From positions 1 through 64,000 of the forward strand of contig JAPOQN010000065.1 in assembly GCA_026710655.1 (NCBI GenBank): a stretch of 64,000 bases of DNA, in the 5' to 3' direction. The notes below the pieces were generated by a model that saw nothing but the letters and a program-made list of their open reading frames with translations, did no database searches and was not told where the DNA came from. The position numbers and the translations under genes were made by a program. The stretch is from Chloroflexota bacterium (GTDB lineage: Bacteria; Chloroflexota; Dehalococcoidia; Tepidiformales; Tepidiformaceae). The first letter of the stretch is position 1, and every line of letters begins with the position of its first letter. Shown piece by piece: positions 23,119 through 30,220 of the stretch.

Positions 23119-23882
23119 GGGGAGGCCTCCGCGGGGTCGAGGCGGTGAGCGTGCCAGCGCACGCCGGAGCCGTCGAGGTCGACGACGACGGCGACGCCGT
23201 AGCCGACATCGCCGAGGGAGGCCGGAGAGCCGGAGTAGACGGCAGTGGCTCCTCCGGCGCTGACATCGCTGTGGACGTCCCAGTGGCCGAGGGCGATGTA
23301 CTCCCACTGGGCGCTCTCGGCGAGGTGGTCGGGCGTGATGCGCAGGGAGCGCTCCAACTGGGCATCCTCGGCGACGGAATGGCCGTGGCCGATAGCGATG
23401 TTCCAGGCGCGGTCGCCGCGGCGGGGCGGTGGTGCGGCGAGGGGGCGTTCGAGCACGTCGACGGTGATGGCGCGGCCCCAGACGGCCAGGTCGAGGGCGG
23501 GGAAATCGAGGAACTCGCCTTCAGGGTCGCGGACGAGGCGGAGGCGGGGAGCCAGCGCCTGGAGGTCGTGGCGCACGTGGGGCCCGTGGGGGCCGATGGG
23601 GTCGTGGTTACCGGGGAGGAGCACGGTCTCGCCGGGGAAGCGGTTGATCTGGTCGGTCGCGAAGGCGACCACATCGGGACCGATGCGGGCGTGGTCGAAG
23701 AAGTCACCGGCGATCAGGAGCACGTCGGCGTTCGACCCGATTGCCAGGTCGATGACGGCCTCGAAGCCCGCTTCGAGGCGGCGGCCGCGGGGCTCCTCGC
23801 GACCCCGGGGGCTCGATGAGTACGCCCCGAGGTGGACGTCGGAGGTGTGGACGAGGCGGACGGGGGTGGGTTCAGACGCCAA
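23115..23882 (-). CDS. Second Mre11/SbcD-type metallophosphoesterase
   Basis: A 255-residue calcineurin-like phosphoesterase consisting of the catalytic domain only. Metal-binding motifs in order: TSDVHLG, GDFFDH, LPGNHDP, IGHGHS and LGHWDVH. It lacks the C-terminal capping region of full SbcD. TTG at 23882 is the likely start: GAGGAG lies 9 bp upstream and the similarity begins immediately; the gene overlaps the preceding SbcD stop by 11 bp. It overlaps sbcC by 4 bp. Two different Mre11-type genes with one sbcC is unusual; the second may be an alternative nuclease partner or a regulatory subunit. Confidence 0.88.
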   Translation of the reverse strand: MASEPTPVRLVHTSDVHLGAYSSSPRGREEPRGRRLEAGFEAVIDLAIGSNADVLLIAGDFFDHARIGPDVVAFATDQINRFPGETVLLPGNHDPIGPHGPHVRHDLQALAPRLRLVRDPEGEFLDFPALDLAVWGRAITVDVLERPLAAPPPRRGDRAWNIAIGHGHSVAEDAQLERSLRITPDHLAESAQWEYIALGHWDVHSDVSAGGATAVYSGSPASLGDVGYGVAVVVDLDGSGVRWHAHRLDPAEASP

Positions 23883-25155
23883 CGGATTCGCTCTCCTCAA
23901 TGATCTCGGTGGCCGCGGCGAGCAGGCGCTCGCGCCGCTCGTCGGCGACCTCCCGCAGCTTGAGGAACGTATCCAGCGTTTCGATGGGGGAGGAGGCGTC
24001 GGGTTGGACGTTGGGGGGCAGGGGGGAGCGGCTGTCCTCGGGCAGGATGGGCCGGATGGAGGCGATGGTGTGAGCGTCAGCAAGGGCCCTTCGTGCTTCG
24101 GAAAGCCTTAGCAGGGTTTCCTGGTCGCGATCGATGTGGACCTCGACCTTCACGATGGCGTCGGTCACGTCCTGCCTGGCGATGGCGGCGAGGACCTCCT
24201 CGTTGGGGTCGGCGTCGCGGGGTTTGACGGTGATGCTGACGAAGGGGCGGCTGGGCGCCCGCCGGAGCTGGGGGGCGCCGCTGCCGGTCAGGCGCTCGCC
24301 ACGGGGCCTCGTCGTGTCGAACTCGAGGGTCAGGAAGCCCTTGGCGTAGCGCGCATCGCCGAAGTCGACTTCCTGGAGCGCACCGGAGTACCAGCAAGGT
24401 GGGTCGGCGTTGAGCTCCATGGCGTTGTGGTGATGCCCCAGCGCGACATAATCGAAGTGGTCGAGGTGGAGGGCGCTCAGGGGGACGCGGGGTACGGCGC
24501 CGCTCTGCATCCACATCTCGCTGCCGCTATTCTCGGCGACGAGGCGGTCGCTGAGGGGCAGGTGGCAGGTGAGGATGGCGGGCACGTCGGGATCGATGTG
24601 CGCCGCCTGGGCGACGACGAGGTCGGAGATGGCGCGCTCGATGAGCTTGTAGAGCTGCTCGATGGAGGCGCCTTCCGCCTCCTCGCTGTTGGCGAGCAGG
24701 TGCGAGACCTGCGGCCAGGGGACGAAGGCGACCTGGAGCGGTCCCGCGCGCGTCTCCAGTACCTGCGGGACGTGGCCCTCGCGCTCGAACCAGGCGGCAT
24801 CGCCGACGGTCACGTTGGGGACATCAAGGGTGCGGAAGATCTCGAGGGCGTGGGCGCGGGACTCAGCGTTGGGAAGGTCGTGGTTGCCGACGAGCAGGAA
24901 GGTGGCGATGCCGGCCTCGCTGAGGCGGCGGATTCGGCTGGCGAACTCGCGCTGGTGCGTCTGGCTCGGTTCGCGCGCCTTGTAGGCGTCGCCGGCGAAG
25001 ACGACGGCATCGACGCGCTCCTCGAGGGCGTAGTCGACGAGGTGGTCGAAAGCGGTCAGGAAGTCCTGCATACGCGTCGACCAGGGCTTGCCCGGGAGGG
25101 GGCGTCCGTAGAGCTCGACGCCAATGTGCAGATCGGCAAAATGGATAACCCGCAT
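23872..25155 (-). CDS. sbcD: SbcD/Mre11-type exonuclease subunit
   Basis: A 427-residue Mre11-type nuclease. Phosphoesterase motifs: FADLHIG, FAGDAYKAREPS, LVGNHDLPN, TCHLPLS and LGHHHN. After the catalytic domain (about 1-270) comes a beta-rich capping segment and a C-terminal helical Rad50-binding region (about 350-425). It is the first gene of the sbcD-phosphoesterase-sbcC operon. The start is ATG at 25155; GTG at 25161 is possible. No strong Shine-Dalgarno is present; a short spacer separates it from the divergent CoiA-like gene. Confidence 0.92.
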   Translation of the reverse strand: MRVIHFADLHIGVELYGRPLPGKPWSTRMQDFLTAFDHLVDYALEERVDAVVFAGDAYKAREPSQTHQREFASRIRRLSEAGIATFLLVGNHDLPNAESRAHALEIFRTLDVPNVTVGDAAWFEREGHVPQVLETRAGPLQVAFVPWPQVSHLLANSEEAEGASIEQLYKLIERAISDLVVAQAAHIDPDVPAILTCHLPLSDRLVAENSGSEMWMQSGAVPRVPLSALHLDHFDYVALGHHHNAMELNADPPCWYSGALQEVDFGDARYAKGFLTLEFDTTRPRGERLTGSGAPQLRRAPSRPFVSITVKPRDADPNEEVLAAIARQDVTDAIVKVEVHIDRDQETLLRLSEARRALADAHTIASIRPILPEDSRSPLPPNVQPDASSPIETLDTFLKLREVADERRERLLAAATEIIEESESVGV

Positions 25156-25212
25156 CAGCACCTATGCTACGCTGCCGAACATGGAAAACGCTGCCAGGCA
25201 CTGCCCTTATCT

Positions 25213-26091
25213 GTGAAGAAGGATGAACCTGGATTGAACCCCGACATAATCACTTCGGCTATTGCAAGAGACGGTCTTCGCATTCCCATAGAAAAGGCGG
25301 AGACAGGCGAACGCTATACGGGCATTGCCCATCACAGACGCTGCCTGCTCTATCCCGTGCATCGGCGGACCAGGCGTTCCTCCTTTGCCCACCTGCCAAG
25401 CCGACAGGACTGCAGGCCGCCGGGGGAGTCTGAGGAGCACAGGCAGGTGAAGGAGGCCTGGCACAAGTTCCTTTGGTCTGAGGTGACCGCCGCCAAGTTC
25501 TGGAGCCGCGCCCCAATGTTCGGGGACATCACCTGGACCTGCCGAGAGTGTTTGAAGCCACATGTATTCGAGCCGCTAGCAGGCGCTGTCGATGTGGTGC
25601 TGGAGAAGCGTCTGGCAAATGGCCTGCGACCAGACATCACTATCATCGGACGCGAGGGAAAGCCGATCGTTCTAATCGAGTTCAAGAAGACAAACGTCAG
25701 CGAGAGGGTCCGCCAGTTCGCGGAAGAGAGCAGTATCCCCTTGTTCGTGATCGATGTCCTCGATGGTGAGAGCGAGCAGGCAACACTCGATAACCGGCAG
25801 CGGCGATGGTACGACAACATTCCTGAGTTCGACGACGAGTCCAGGCAGGTGGCTCGTTTGGCGGAGTCCTTTCCCGCAACTGTATTCGAGCCGTTCTACG
25901 ACTCAGACGGTAACTTGGTGGACGCTTTCCTGACGTACCACGACGACGACCCCGACCAAGTGCTATCCCGGATCGGCATGCCGAAGCCTCGGCGAGGCCA
26001 CTACCTCTTTGCTCACGAGAGCACGCTTGGATGTGAATCACAGCGACGCGAGCGCACGCCCTGGCTATTTCCGGAAGCGGCAGCCAGCTAG
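25213..26091 (+). CDS. CoiA-like putative nuclease (PD-(D/E)xK type)
   Basis: A protein of about 292 residues not typical of its neighbours. It has features of the CoiA-like family: an N-terminal segment ending in SSFAHLPSRQ (compare the HFAH motif), then GESEEHRQVKEAWHKF, a Cys pair (TWTCRECLK), and a nuclease-like core LRPDITIIG ... IVLIEFKKT, which fits the PD-(D/E)xK pattern. CoiA acts in competence; related proteins occur in defence islands. The start is uncertain: GTG at 25213 is chosen, but an in-frame ATG at 25141 would overlap sbcD. Base composition is clearly less G+C-rich than the flanks, suggesting horizontal acquisition. Its divergent position from sbcCD hints at a DNA-processing role. 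Confidence 0.68.
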   Translation: MKKDEPGLNPDIITSAIARDGLRIPIEKAETGERYTGIAHHRRCLLYPVHRRTRRSSFAHLPSRQDCRPPGESEEHRQVKEAWHKFLWSEVTAAKFWSRAPMFGDITWTCRECLKPHVFEPLAGAVDVVLEKRLANGLRPDITIIGREGKPIVLIEFKKTNVSERVRQFAEESSIPLFVIDVLDGESEQATLDNRQRRWYDNIPEFDDESRQVARLAESFPATVFEPFYDSDGNLVDAFLTYHDDDPDQVLSRIGMPKPRRGHYLFAHESTLGCESQRRERTPWLFPEAAAS

Positions 26092-26113
26092 GACCGTATA
26101 GTTCGGTACGGTC
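26092..26113. promoter_or_regulatory. Palindromic operator over the -10 box of the SDR operon
   Basis: GACCGTA (26092-26098) and TACGGTC (26107-26113) form a perfect 7-bp inverted repeat with an 8-bp spacer. TATAGT at 26097-26102 could serve as the -10 box inside it, and AAGGAGG follows before the GTG at 26127. The layout suits a TetR- or GntR-type repressor; no such gene is adjacent. Confidence 0.55.
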
Positions 26114-26126
26114 GCAAGGAGGAGCC

Positions 26127-26963
26127 GTGCTGGAAGCGTTGCGTCTGGATGGGCCGCCGCGGCGGGTCGCGATCGTGACCGGGGGGAGCCGGGGGCTGGG
26201 GCGGGAGATGGCGCGCTCGCTGATGCTGGCGGGGGCGGATGTCTGCATCGCCGCGCGGACGCCGGAGCAGCTTGAGAAGACGGCGGCGTTCCTCGCCGAG
26301 CAGAGCGGGCGCGAGCCGCTGACGATGGCCACCGACATCACGTCGAGCGCGGAGTGCGACCGGCTCATCGAGGCGACGGTCGAGCGGTTCGGGCGGCTCG
26401 ACATCCTCGTGAACAACGCGGGGATTGGCGACTCGCCGGGGCGGGGGAAGGCGGTGTGGGAGATCGAGGACGAGGACTGGCTGGGGGGGATCGCGGTCAA
26501 CCTGAACGGCACGTTCTACTGCACGCGGGCGGCGCTGCGGCACATGCGTCCGCAGGGGAGCGGCGCCATCCTCAACATCGCGAGCGGCATGGGCATGCGG
26601 GCGACGCCCCAGAGCCCGACGTATGCGGCAGCGAAGGCGGGCGTCATCAACTTCACCCAGACCGTCGCGAGCGCGGTCGCGCGGGACGGGATCCGGGTGA
26701 ACTGCATCACGCCGGGGCTGGTCGAGCAGCGGCCAACGGAGACCGAGGAAGAGGCGGAGGCGATCCGCAAGCGGGGGAGCTACATCACGGCGCGGCGGCT
26801 GGGGCAGGCGTGGGAGCTGGGACCGCTGGCGCTCTTCCTCTGCAGCGACGCCTCGAGCTACGTGACCGGCGCGAACTATCCCATCGACGGGGGTGGTCTG
26901 GCAGGCGGCATCGCCCCGACGGGCCACGCACCGGACGAGGTGGAGGCGCAGGCGCATGGCTGA
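26127..26963 (+). CDS. Short-chain dehydrogenase/reductase
   Basis: A 278-residue classical SDR. The cofactor loop is TGGSRGLG, the next motif VNNAGIG, the catalytic Ser lies in NIASGMG and the Tyr/Lys in YAAAK. The C-terminal part has VNCITPGLV and YPIDGGG, the usual ending. A basic residue after the first strand (AART) suggests NADP(H). The start is GTG at 26127 behind AAGGAGGAG. It overlaps the next SDR by 8 bp. The substrate is unknown. Confidence 0.93.
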   Translation: MLEALRLDGPPRRVAIVTGGSRGLGREMARSLMLAGADVCIAARTPEQLEKTAAFLAEQSGREPLTMATDITSSAECDRLIEATVERFGRLDILVNNAGIGDSPGRGKAVWEIEDEDWLGGIAVNLNGTFYCTRAALRHMRPQGSGAILNIASGMGMRATPQSPTYAAAKAGVINFTQTVASAVARDGIRVNCITPGLVEQRPTETEEEAEAIRKRGSYITARRLGQAWELGPLALFLCSDASSYVTGANYPIDGGGLAGGIAPTGHAPDEVEAQAHG

Positions 26964-27741
26964 CTGGGAGCGGCAGGAGGGGTACGACCTGAGCGGCAAG
27001 CGGGCGCTGGTCGTGGGGTTCGCGAACCCGGTGGGGCGCGCGATCACGGAGGCGCTGGCGGAGGCGGGGGCGGACGTAGCGGTCGCCTCGGCGACGATGG
27101 ACGGGGACGAGGTGATGGCGGCAAAGCGCGCCAGCCGCGCGGTTGCGAACGCGGGCCGGCAGACGTTCAGCCAGGGCTGGGACGTGACCCTGCCGACGAA
27201 TGTGCGCGTGGGTCTGCGGCAACTGGTCAAGGAGTTCGGGGTTCCGTCCGTGCTGGTTTACAACGCCGACCTGCCGCTGGCGAAGCCGATCGAGAAGACG
27301 GGTGACGCCGAGTTCGCGAACGTGCAGGCGGTGAACCTGAGCGGGGCGTTCTACGCGGCGCGGGCGTGGGTGCGGGAGCTGGGCGAGGGAGAGACGGGAC
27401 GGCTGGTCTTCGTCTCGAGTATCCTCGGGGAGCGGGGCGTGAACAACCTGAGCGCCTACACGGCGGCGAAGGCGGGCGTGTTCGGGCTGGCGGCGGCGCT
27501 CAGCCAGGAGCTGGCGCCGACGGTCACGGTGAACAGCATCGCGACGGGCTGGATGGACTGGACGCCGGGACGCGGCGGCGACGATCCCGGCGAGAACCTG
27601 CTGCTGCGCTTCATCCCCATGCGCAGCTTCGGTGGGGCGGAGAACCTGGGGCCGCTGGCAGTGTTGCTGGCATCCGATGCGGCGGGCTTCCTGAGCGGGC
27701 AGGTGTTCCGCATCGACGGGGGCGTGTCCGCCCACCTGTAG
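26956..27741 (+). CDS. Short-chain dehydrogenase/reductase with a non-canonical cofactor loop
   Basis: A 261-residue SDR that keeps VFVSSILGERG (Ser), YTAAKAGV (Tyr/Lys), VNSIATGWMDWT and FRIDGGVS, but whose cofactor loop reads VVGFANPVGRA instead of TGxxxGxG, and whose NNAG motif is replaced by VYNADLP. This resembles divergent enoyl-reductase-like SDRs rather than classical ones. The start ATG at 26956 overlaps the first SDR stop by 8 bp, so the two proteins are made together and may form a hetero-oligomer in which one subunit is catalytic; that is inference. Confidence 0.86.
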   Translation: MADWERQEGYDLSGKRALVVGFANPVGRAITEALAEAGADVAVASATMDGDEVMAAKRASRAVANAGRQTFSQGWDVTLPTNVRVGLRQLVKEFGVPSVLVYNADLPLAKPIEKTGDAEFANVQAVNLSGAFYAARAWVRELGEGETGRLVFVSSILGERGVNNLSAYTAAKAGVFGLAAALSQELAPTVTVNSIATGWMDWTPGRGGDDPGENLLLRFIPMRSFGGAENLGPLAVLLASDAAGFLSGQVFRIDGGVSAHL

Positions 27742-27781
27742 GGAATTGCCTGGCTCGACGCACGAGCAGGAGGCGCGACGG

Positions 27782-28192
27782 CTACTCGGGGGTCAGCGCC
27801 AGGACGAGATCGCGCAGCGTGACCAGACCTCGGGGCGCCCCGGCGTCGTCGACCACGAGAGCGCGGGAGACGCCAAACCGCACGAGCAGCCGCACCGCGT
27901 ACCGCGCGAGCATGCTGGAGCGCACCGTCAGCGCCGGCTTCGACATGATCTCGTAGACATTGACGCGATCGGGCGCGCGATCGCGGGTGATGACCTCCCG
28001 CGCCAGGTCGCTCACCGTGATCAGCCCCAGCTCGTCGTCGTCGTGGCGGCGGGTGACGACCAGCGAGCTGATCTTCAGCCGCTGCATTGTGGCCATGGCC
28101 TCGGCCGCTGTCGCCAGCCCGTCGATGGTGTGCAGGTCCCCGCCCATGACGTCGAGCACGTGGATCGCCCTGCTGTCGCTCTGATCATTCAT
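27782..28192 (-). CDS. Tandem CBS-domain protein
   Basis: A 136-residue protein consisting of two CBS domains: VLDVMGGDLHTI ... SSLVVTRR ... LGLITVSDLAREVI, and YEIMSKPALTV ... SRALVVDD ... GLVTLRDLVL. CBS pairs bind adenine nucleotides and regulate partners. It is the last gene of a four-gene operon with a PII-like protein (4-bp overlap) and two DUF1538 membrane proteins, so it most likely senses nucleotides to regulate the transporter. Confidence 0.88.
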   Translation of the reverse strand: MNDQSDSRAIHVLDVMGGDLHTIDGLATAAEAMATMQRLKISSLVVTRRHDDDELGLITVSDLAREVITRDRAPDRVNVYEIMSKPALTVRSSMLARYAVRLLVRFGVSRALVVDDAGAPRGLVTLRDLVLALTPE

Positions 28193-28539
28193 AGAGCGCC
28201 TTCCAACTCCTCCATGAGCGTTGGCAACTGGGTCGAGAGGCCAACGGCGTCCTCGATGTTGATCTGAAAGGCGACGCCGGCGCCGCTCTCGCTGTCCATG
28301 CCGCCGGCGGCCGCAATGCGCTCCAGGATGTCCCGGGCCCGGGTTTCCGCCACCAGGAACAGCACCACGTCCCGGCTCGCCGTCAGGTCGAGCCCGAGGA
28401 AGGTCTTTCGCGGCTTCAGTCCCTCGCCGCGCACGCTGCTGATGATGGTTTCGCCCGTCGCGCCACCCGCGCGGGCCGCATCGATGATGTGGTCCGTCTT
28501 CTCGTCGCTCACCAGCGCGACGACCAGCGCCATCTTCAT
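28189..28539 (-). CDS. PII-like signalling protein
   Basis: A 116-residue protein with the ferredoxin-like PII outline: MALVVALVSDEKTDHIIDAARAG, an extended loop region (SSVRGEGLKPRKTFLGL) in place of the T-loop, a second half VVLFLVAETRARDILERI and a final FQINIEDAVGL resembling the PII C-terminal strand. The uridylylated Tyr of GlnB is absent. Such PII-like proteins often bind nucleotides and control membrane transporters. The ATG at 28539 overlaps the preceding DUF1538 stop (ATGA), and it overlaps the CBS gene by 4 bp. Confidence 0.8.
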   Translation of the reverse strand: MKMALVVALVSDEKTDHIIDAARAGGATGETIISSVRGEGLKPRKTFLGLDLTASRDVVLFLVAETRARDILERIAAAGGMDSESGAGVAFQINIEDAVGLSTQLPTLMEELEGAL

Positions 28540-29324
28540 GGCTTCGCCTCCTGGCGTTCGTTCCGCGTGCGCCAGCGGTCCACCCGATCGGCGACGATTG
28601 CGTAGCCTAGCACCGAAATGATGGGGAATACACTGGCGAAGGCGATGAGGCCAAAGCCGTCGATGAGGGGACTGCGCCCCGGGACGTTGGCGGCGAGACC
28701 CAGCCCCAGGGCCGCTACCACCGGCACCGTGACGGTCGAGGTGGTGACGCCGCCGCTGTCGTAGGCCAACGGGATGATGGTGCGCCTGCTCAGATAGGTC
28801 AGGACGATGACGCCGACGTAAGCGGCGACGATGTACCACGGCAGCGCCGTGCCCGTGACGATGCGGAAGCAGCCCAGCGCCACTCCGATGGCCACACCCA
28901 CCGCCACGGCGAGCCGCAGCCCCCATGCATTCACCGCACCGCCGGAGACCTCCCGGGCCTTCAGCGCGACGGCAATGAGGGCCGGCTCGGCGATCGTCGT
29001 TGCGAAGCCGATGGCCCCCGCGAACAGATACACGACCCAGTAGTCCTGCCACTGCACCGCGTCCGCCAGCCCCGCGGCCCCGGCCTTCTCCGTGAGCTGC
29101 CGCGCCATCGTCTCGCCGATCGGGAACAGCGCCTGCTCCAGCCCGATCAGGAAGAGCGCCAGCCCCAGCAGCACCATGACCGACCCGGTGGCGATGCCGC
29201 GGATGTTGGGCAGTTTGCGCCGCAGCACCCCCACCTGGAACAACACCAGGATGACGACGATGGGGGTCACGTCCCGCAGCGTCGTCAGCAGGGTTTCGCC
29301 GAAGTTCGCCAGGAAGTCGAGCAT
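28536..29324 (-). CDS. DUF1538 membrane protein, second copy (UmpA/UmpB family)
   Basis: A 262-residue integral membrane protein of about seven helices. Family motifs: [27 protein letters not shown] and [13 protein letters not shown]. It is a paralogue of the next gene upstream and both are needed in the known case: paired DUF1538 proteins UmpA and UmpB from Halomonas were reported as a Na+(K+)/H+ antiporter. The ATG at 29324 overlaps the stop of the first copy by one base (TGATG). It is followed by the PII-like gene. Confidence 0.88.
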   Translation of the reverse strand: MLDFLANFGETLLTTLRDVTPIVVILVLFQVGVLRRKLPNIRGIATGSVMVLLGLALFLIGLEQALFPIGETMARQLTEKAGAAGLADAVQWQDYWVVYLFAGAIGFATTIAEPALIAVALKAREVSGGAVNAWGLRLAVAVGVAIGVALGCFRIVTGTALPWYIVAAYVGVIVLTYLSRRTIIPLAYDSGGVTTSTVTVPVVAALGLGLAANVPGRSPLIDGFGLIAFASVFPIISVLGYAIVADRVDRWRTRNERQEAKP

Positions 29325-30085
29325 CACGCCACCATCCCGTAGCCCAGCACGCCGATCATGGGGGTGAGGCTGGCGAAGGCGATCAGGCCGAAGCCGTCGA
29401 GCATCGGGTTGCGCCCGCGGATGGTGGAGGCGAGGCCCACGCCCAGGGCGGTGACCAGCGGCACCGTGATCGTGCTGGTGGTCACGCCGCCCGAGTCGTA
29501 GGCGACCCCCACAATCTCTTCGGGCGCGAACAGGGTCATCGCCATGACCAGCACGTAGCCGCTGATGATGAAGCGGTGGATGGGCCACCCCTTCAGGATT
29601 CGCAGCACCCCCAGGACGATGGCGAGGCCGACGGCAACAGCCACCACCAGGCGTAGTTCAAGGGCGTACCGGCCCTGGGCTGCCTGGCTGTCGCCGATGA
29701 ACGACGCCTCCGCCGCCACCGCAGCCCCCTCGGCGGCCACGGCGATCAACGCCGGCTCCGCCACGGTAGTGCCGAAGCCGAGACAGAACGCAAGCGCCAG
29801 CAGGGCGGTTGCGCTTCCTTTGCGCGCCATCCCCTGGGCCAGGGCCTCGCCCAGCGGGAACAGCCCGCTCTCCAGCCCCTGAACGAACAACGCCAGGCCC
29901 AGGACTACGCACACCAGCCCGACAACGACGTTGGCGACATCGGGAAAGGGCTGTCGGAGCACGACGATCTGGAAAAGGATGATGACCGCGAAGATGGGCG
30001 CCAGGTCTCGGAGCGCGCCCACCGTCTGCTTCGCCATGGCCAACGCGAATCGCGGCAAACCATGCTCCTCGCGCGTGTGCTGCAT
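29324..30085 (-). CDS. DUF1538 membrane protein, first copy (UmpA/UmpB family)
   Basis: A 253-residue membrane protein with [27 protein letters not shown] and [13 protein letters not shown], closely parallel to its downstream paralogue. It is the first gene of the DUF1538-DUF1538-PII-like-CBS operon. The start is uncertain: ATG at 30085 has no Shine-Dalgarno, whereas TTG at 30058 follows GAGGAG by 6 bp and ATG at 30037 lies just before the first helix. Predicted function: a subunit of a cation/proton antiporter, by analogy with UmpAB. Confidence 0.87.
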   Translation of the reverse strand: MQHTREEHGLPRFALAMAKQTVGALRDLAPIFAVIILFQIVVLRQPFPDVANVVVGLVCVVLGLALFVQGLESGLFPLGEALAQGMARKGSATALLALAFCLGFGTTVAEPALIAVAAEGAAVAAEASFIGDSQAAQGRYALELRLVVAVAVGLAIVLGVLRILKGWPIHRFIISGYVLVMAMTLFAPEEIVGVAYDSGGVTTSTITVPLVTALGVGLASTIRGRNPMLDGFGLIAFASLTPMIGVLGYGMVA

Positions 30086-30220
30086 GGGGGTTCAATAAGC
30101 CTACGCGGGGCGGCTCCACCGTACGAAGGGGCGCGAATCGGGTCAATGACAACCCGTATGGGGCTACTACGGGAGCGCGGCTCTCGCGCACTGGGGGATC
30201 GCTCCGTACGATTCCGCGCG

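Noticed and set aside
24136-25212. Upstream extension of the CoiA-like frame across sbcD
   Set aside because: The extension is antisense to the intact SbcD motifs and has no similarity; the gene is started near 25213.
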